A stretch of 41,980 nucleotides of DNA from NCBI GenBank assembly GCA_028280785.1, contig JANQLF010000280.1, positions 1 to 41,980 of the forward strand. Direction: 5' to 3'. The DNA is from Planctomycetota bacterium (GTDB taxonomy: Bacteria > Planctomycetota > UBA11346). The translations under genes were made by a program, and so were the position numbers. Of the stretch, positions 39,478 to 41,980 are shown one piece after another (the first letter of the stretch is position 1; each line of letters starts with the position of its first letter). Below the pieces are notes generated by a model, which was not told where the DNA came from, made no database searches, and worked only from the letters and a program-made list of their open reading frames with translations.

Positions 39478-39486
39478 GGTGATATT

Positions 39487-40518
39487 ATGTTACACATTGA
39501 TGGACGTATGGGTGAAGGAGGCGGTCAAATTCTCCGCAGTAGTTTGGCGTTGAGTGCGATTACCAATACGCCTTACGTCTTGGATCACATTCGTGGCAAG
39601 CGCTCAAATCCAGGTTTGCAAGCACAGCATTTATGTTCGGTGCGTGCAGCAGCACGGGTATGTAATGCCCTAGTAACTGGTGATGAATTGCGTAGCTCTG
39701 AATTAAGTTTTGAACCACAAGACATTGTCGGTGGTTATTTTGAATTTGATATCGGCACTGCCGGTTCCTGCTCCTTAGTTTTACAAACTATTTTACCAAT
39801 GTTTTTGCATGCACGTTGCCAGGCTGAACTACGTATTCGTGGCGGCACACATAATCCATGGTCCCCATCAATTGATTTTATTCAAAGCACATTCATTCCT
39901 CTGCTTAAGCACATGGGTGCTGATATTGAATTAACGGTCGAGACCCCTGGATTTTACCCCAAAGGAGGTGGGTGCATACATGTGCGTATCAATACTGAAT
40001 ATTTTGGTAAAGACTTACATGTACTTAAACGTGGTAAGGTGCAAAGCATAGAGAGCATCATTACCTCCTTACATCTACCTGAGCATGTCGCAGAACGAGA
40101 AACGGAAACCATTCGTCGCAAATTAGGCTTAAAAAAGAAGCAGCAAGAAGTGCGTCAACTGGATTCGGGAATTAGTGAAGGGAACTTCGTGAGTATACTC
40201 GTGCGCAGTGAAGGTATTACCGAGTGCTTTGGTGAGCCAGGTAAAATAGGTGTCCCTGCAGAACGCATTGCAGAAAAGGTATGCAAGCAGGTGAAGAAAT
40301 ACCAAAAACACGGTGCTCCGGTTGGTGAATATTTAGCTGATCAATTACTGTTGCCGTTATTATTAGGTGGTGGTGGTTCCTTTGTGGCTACGGAAGCGTC
40401 CTTGCACAGCACCACGAATGCTGATGTGATTGGGATATTCTGCGATCCACGTGTTGAGATTACCCAGCAAGATCAAGGCATGCGCTTCAACGTAAGTCCT
40501 TTATCTAAAAACCTTTGA
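39487..40518 (+). CDS. rtcA: RNA 3'-terminal phosphate cyclase RtcA
   Basis: 343 residues, the RtcA size. It converts RNA 3'-phosphate to a 2',3'-cyclic phosphate using ATP and thereby feeds RtcB-type repair. N-terminal DGRMGEGGGQILRSSLALS and RGKRSNPGLQAQHL are family signatures; NPWSPSIDF and GFYPKGGG follow; the C-terminal YLADQLLLPLLL and the nucleophile His in ASLHSTTN (~307) correspond to the E. coli active site. It lies 61 bp after rtcB with an intrinsic terminator in the gap, so expression may be partly uncoupled. Confidence 0.96.
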   Translation: MLHIDGRMGEGGGQILRSSLALSAITNTPYVLDHIRGKRSNPGLQAQHLCSVRAAARVCNALVTGDELRSSELSFEPQDIVGGYFEFDIGTAGSCSLVLQTILPMFLHARCQAELRIRGGTHNPWSPSIDFIQSTFIPLLKHMGADIELTVETPGFYPKGGGCIHVRINTEYFGKDLHVLKRGKVQSIESIITSLHLPEHVAERETETIRRKLGLKKKQQEVRQLDSGISEGNFVSILVRSEGITECFGEPGKIGVPAERIAEKVCKQVKKYQKHGAPVGEYLADQLLLPLLLGGGGSFVATEASLHSTTNADVIGIFCDPRVEITQQDQGMRFNVSPLSKNL

Positions 40519-40612
40519 TCTAAGCAATTTCACTCCTGTGCTATGGTTTAAGTGATCTATTCTAGTAAGGAATGGGGATCGCCTTATCATGGTATCTTCC
40601 TTTGGAGATGCC

Positions 40613-41758
40613 ATGAGCCATGCGCTGCCTAATATTTTAATTTTTATGGTCGATGAGATGCAGGGGCAGGTCTTAGATGATGATTGTCAGGCCATTACGC
40701 CTCATATTGATCAATTAAAAAAACAAGGCTTATCGTTTACCCAGGCCTATACCCCATCACCGCATTGTTGTCCGTCACGGGCAACGTTTATGACAGGTGC
40801 TTACCCATCGGTGCACGGTGTTTTTAATAATGTCGATAATTCGACGGCGCATCAAAAGGGCTTAAATCCTGGTGTCAGCTGTTTTTCAGAGTTTTTAAAC
40901 GATGCTGGTTATGATTTGCGTTTTTGTGGAAAGTGGCATGTTTCAGGTGAAGAATCACCAAAGGACCGAGGCTGGACTGAAGTTTCATTACATGAAAGGA
41001 ACTATCAGGACTTGGGTACAGTCGAATCTAATAGATATCAAAAAGGTCTGATTACTTGGGATTCACTGACTGAAGATCAGGTCAGTGATGAACGACGTCC
41101 AGGTGAAATGCTGCGTCCTGGTTGGCTGTCATGGCCGACAGTTGGTCCCATACTTGATACCTATGAAGAGCATAGCTGGTATCAAAGTGCGGTAAAACCT
41201 GGTGTTGATGAAATACATAAATTAAAAGATCAGGAAAAGCCATGGTGTTTGTATGTGGGGACGGATATGGAAGGCAAATCGCCCTTGCCACGGCAAATTC
41301 TTGAGATGTATGATGATGTCGAGGTGATGCTACCTGAAAGCTACGATGATATGATGGAGGATAAACCAAATATTTATCAGCGTATTCGTATGCAAAACCA
41401 CGCTCAGTTATCGCGTGAGGAGATGATTCGCGCGCGCAAAAATTATTGGGCTCATTGCACCTTGGAGGATTGCTTTTTAGGTGAATTACTGAGTGCTCTC
41501 AAAGAGAGTGGTCAAGAAAATGATACCATGGTCATCTTTGTCTCTGATCACGGCGATTATAATTGTGCTCACGGTTTAAATCACATGGGTATTCCGGCTT
41601 TTAAAGAAGCTTATCATATACCGGCAATTATTAAATGGCCGGAGGGATTGCATAATCCTGGTCGAACAGTTGACGAATTCGTGACACTGGCAGATTTTGC
41701 GCCGACTTTTTTAGTACTTGTTGATAAAACAGCAGATGATCACAGATACGTGCCATAA
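40613..41758 (+). CDS. type I sulfatase, C-terminally truncated
   Basis: 381 residues from ATG 40613 (GGAG at 40604-40607); an in-frame ATG at 40589 has no ribosome binding site. Opens with LPNILIFMVDEMQGQ, metal Asp included. The formylglycine motif is CCPSR (Cys ~52) in HCCPSRATFMTGAYPS. FCGKWH and FVSDHGDYNCAHGL are present. After TLADFAPTFLVLV the frame ends within 12 residues, whereas sulfatases usually run about 80-120 residues further (compare the sulfatase at the window's left end). The C-terminal subdomain is thus missing, and the following 222 bp do not restore it in another frame that I can see. Possibly inactive or a recombination remnant. Confidence 0.8.
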   Translation: MSHALPNILIFMVDEMQGQVLDDDCQAITPHIDQLKKQGLSFTQAYTPSPHCCPSRATFMTGAYPSVHGVFNNVDNSTAHQKGLNPGVSCFSEFLNDAGYDLRFCGKWHVSGEESPKDRGWTEVSLHERNYQDLGTVESNRYQKGLITWDSLTEDQVSDERRPGEMLRPGWLSWPTVGPILDTYEEHSWYQSAVKPGVDEIHKLKDQEKPWCLYVGTDMEGKSPLPRQILEMYDDVEVMLPESYDDMMEDKPNIYQRIRMQNHAQLSREEMIRARKNYWAHCTLEDCFLGELLSALKESGQENDTMVIFVSDHGDYNCAHGLNHMGIPAFKEAYHIPAIIKWPEGLHNPGRTVDEFVTLADFAPTFLVLVDKTADDHRYVP

Positions 41759-41980
41759 GTATATAGGACATATTATGCTCTATTCACATGGTTCACAGGT
41801 GTCAAGGCTTCTAATATGAAACTGCGCATATTCGTTCGATGCCAAAAACAACTATGAGCAAATGCGCATTTCGAATACAATCAACATACCCACCTATTTA
41901 AATAGCATTTTAAATAGAAAAGAACAAATGCAAGGTTTGGTAAAGCTCAGTGTTCCAAGTATAGTTATTTGAGTAGAAAT
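41759..41980. other. AT-rich non-coding end of the window
   Basis: No gene recognised. A short palindrome CTATTTAAATAG occurs near 41894-41905 with TTTAAATAG again nearby. It does not read as the lost sulfatase C-terminus. Confidence 0.4.

Overview
The window looks like a chromosome segment of a PVC-superphylum bacterium, most likely Lentisphaerae/Lentisphaera-like. The reasons are moderate GC, type I sulfatases, secreted FG-GAP/ASPIC proteins, large secreted glycosidase-like proteins with GH123/DUF4091-type features, a DUF6785-type membrane protein, PhyH and AraC genes, and an ECF sigma factor beside a giant Ser/Thr kinase with leucine-rich repeats. This placement is inference from gene content; no ribosomal marker is present.

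Positions 1-33556 hold a polysaccharide/organic-matter catabolism region. A sulfatase fragment is followed by a secreted FG-GAP / glycosidase-like / FG-GAP operon (1479-7856). Next come a second secreted glycosidase-like protein and a GDPD phosphodiesterase (7967-11604). A five-gene minus-strand operon (18823-11608) encodes a two-domain esterase, a tandem SGNH-like protein, threonine aldolase and TldD/TldE. A DUF6785-type transporter-like protein is divergent from it. A PhyH dioxygenase, two AraC regulators, an MDR oxidoreductase and a GDSL esterase follow, then the ECF sigma/kinase pair, and a sugar isomerase plus a GH4 enzyme. A perfect 12-bp palindrome, TGGTATATACCA, lies before three of these transcription units and probably ties them into one regulon.

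Positions 33733-37747 are a tRNA array: 22 tRNA genes, all on the minus strand, in three blocks separated by intrinsic terminators. The set resembles a minimal, one-isoacceptor-per-box set and covers 18 amino acids (no Ala, no Val). Several tRNAs are odd: two Leu tRNAs without a long variable arm, a His tRNA with no encoded G-1 and with A73, a Gly tRNA with anticodon ACC, and compact D-arms in Trp, Tyr and Ser. The array also carries six copies of a ~95-bp palindromic repeat tied to tRNA 3' ends, two copies of a second ~96-bp element that each sit between an intact tRNA and an orphan copy of its 3' end, and a candidate structured ncRNA with a T-arm-like hairpin.

Divergent from the array are rtcB (RNA ligase) and rtcA (RNA 3'-phosphate cyclase), with a terminator just upstream of rtcB and another between the two genes (38193-40518). 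A divergent near-complete tRNA set beside the two RNA-repair enzymes suggests a tRNA replacement-and-repair island. This is the most interesting part of the window. A sulfatase with an abrupt C-terminal end closes the window.
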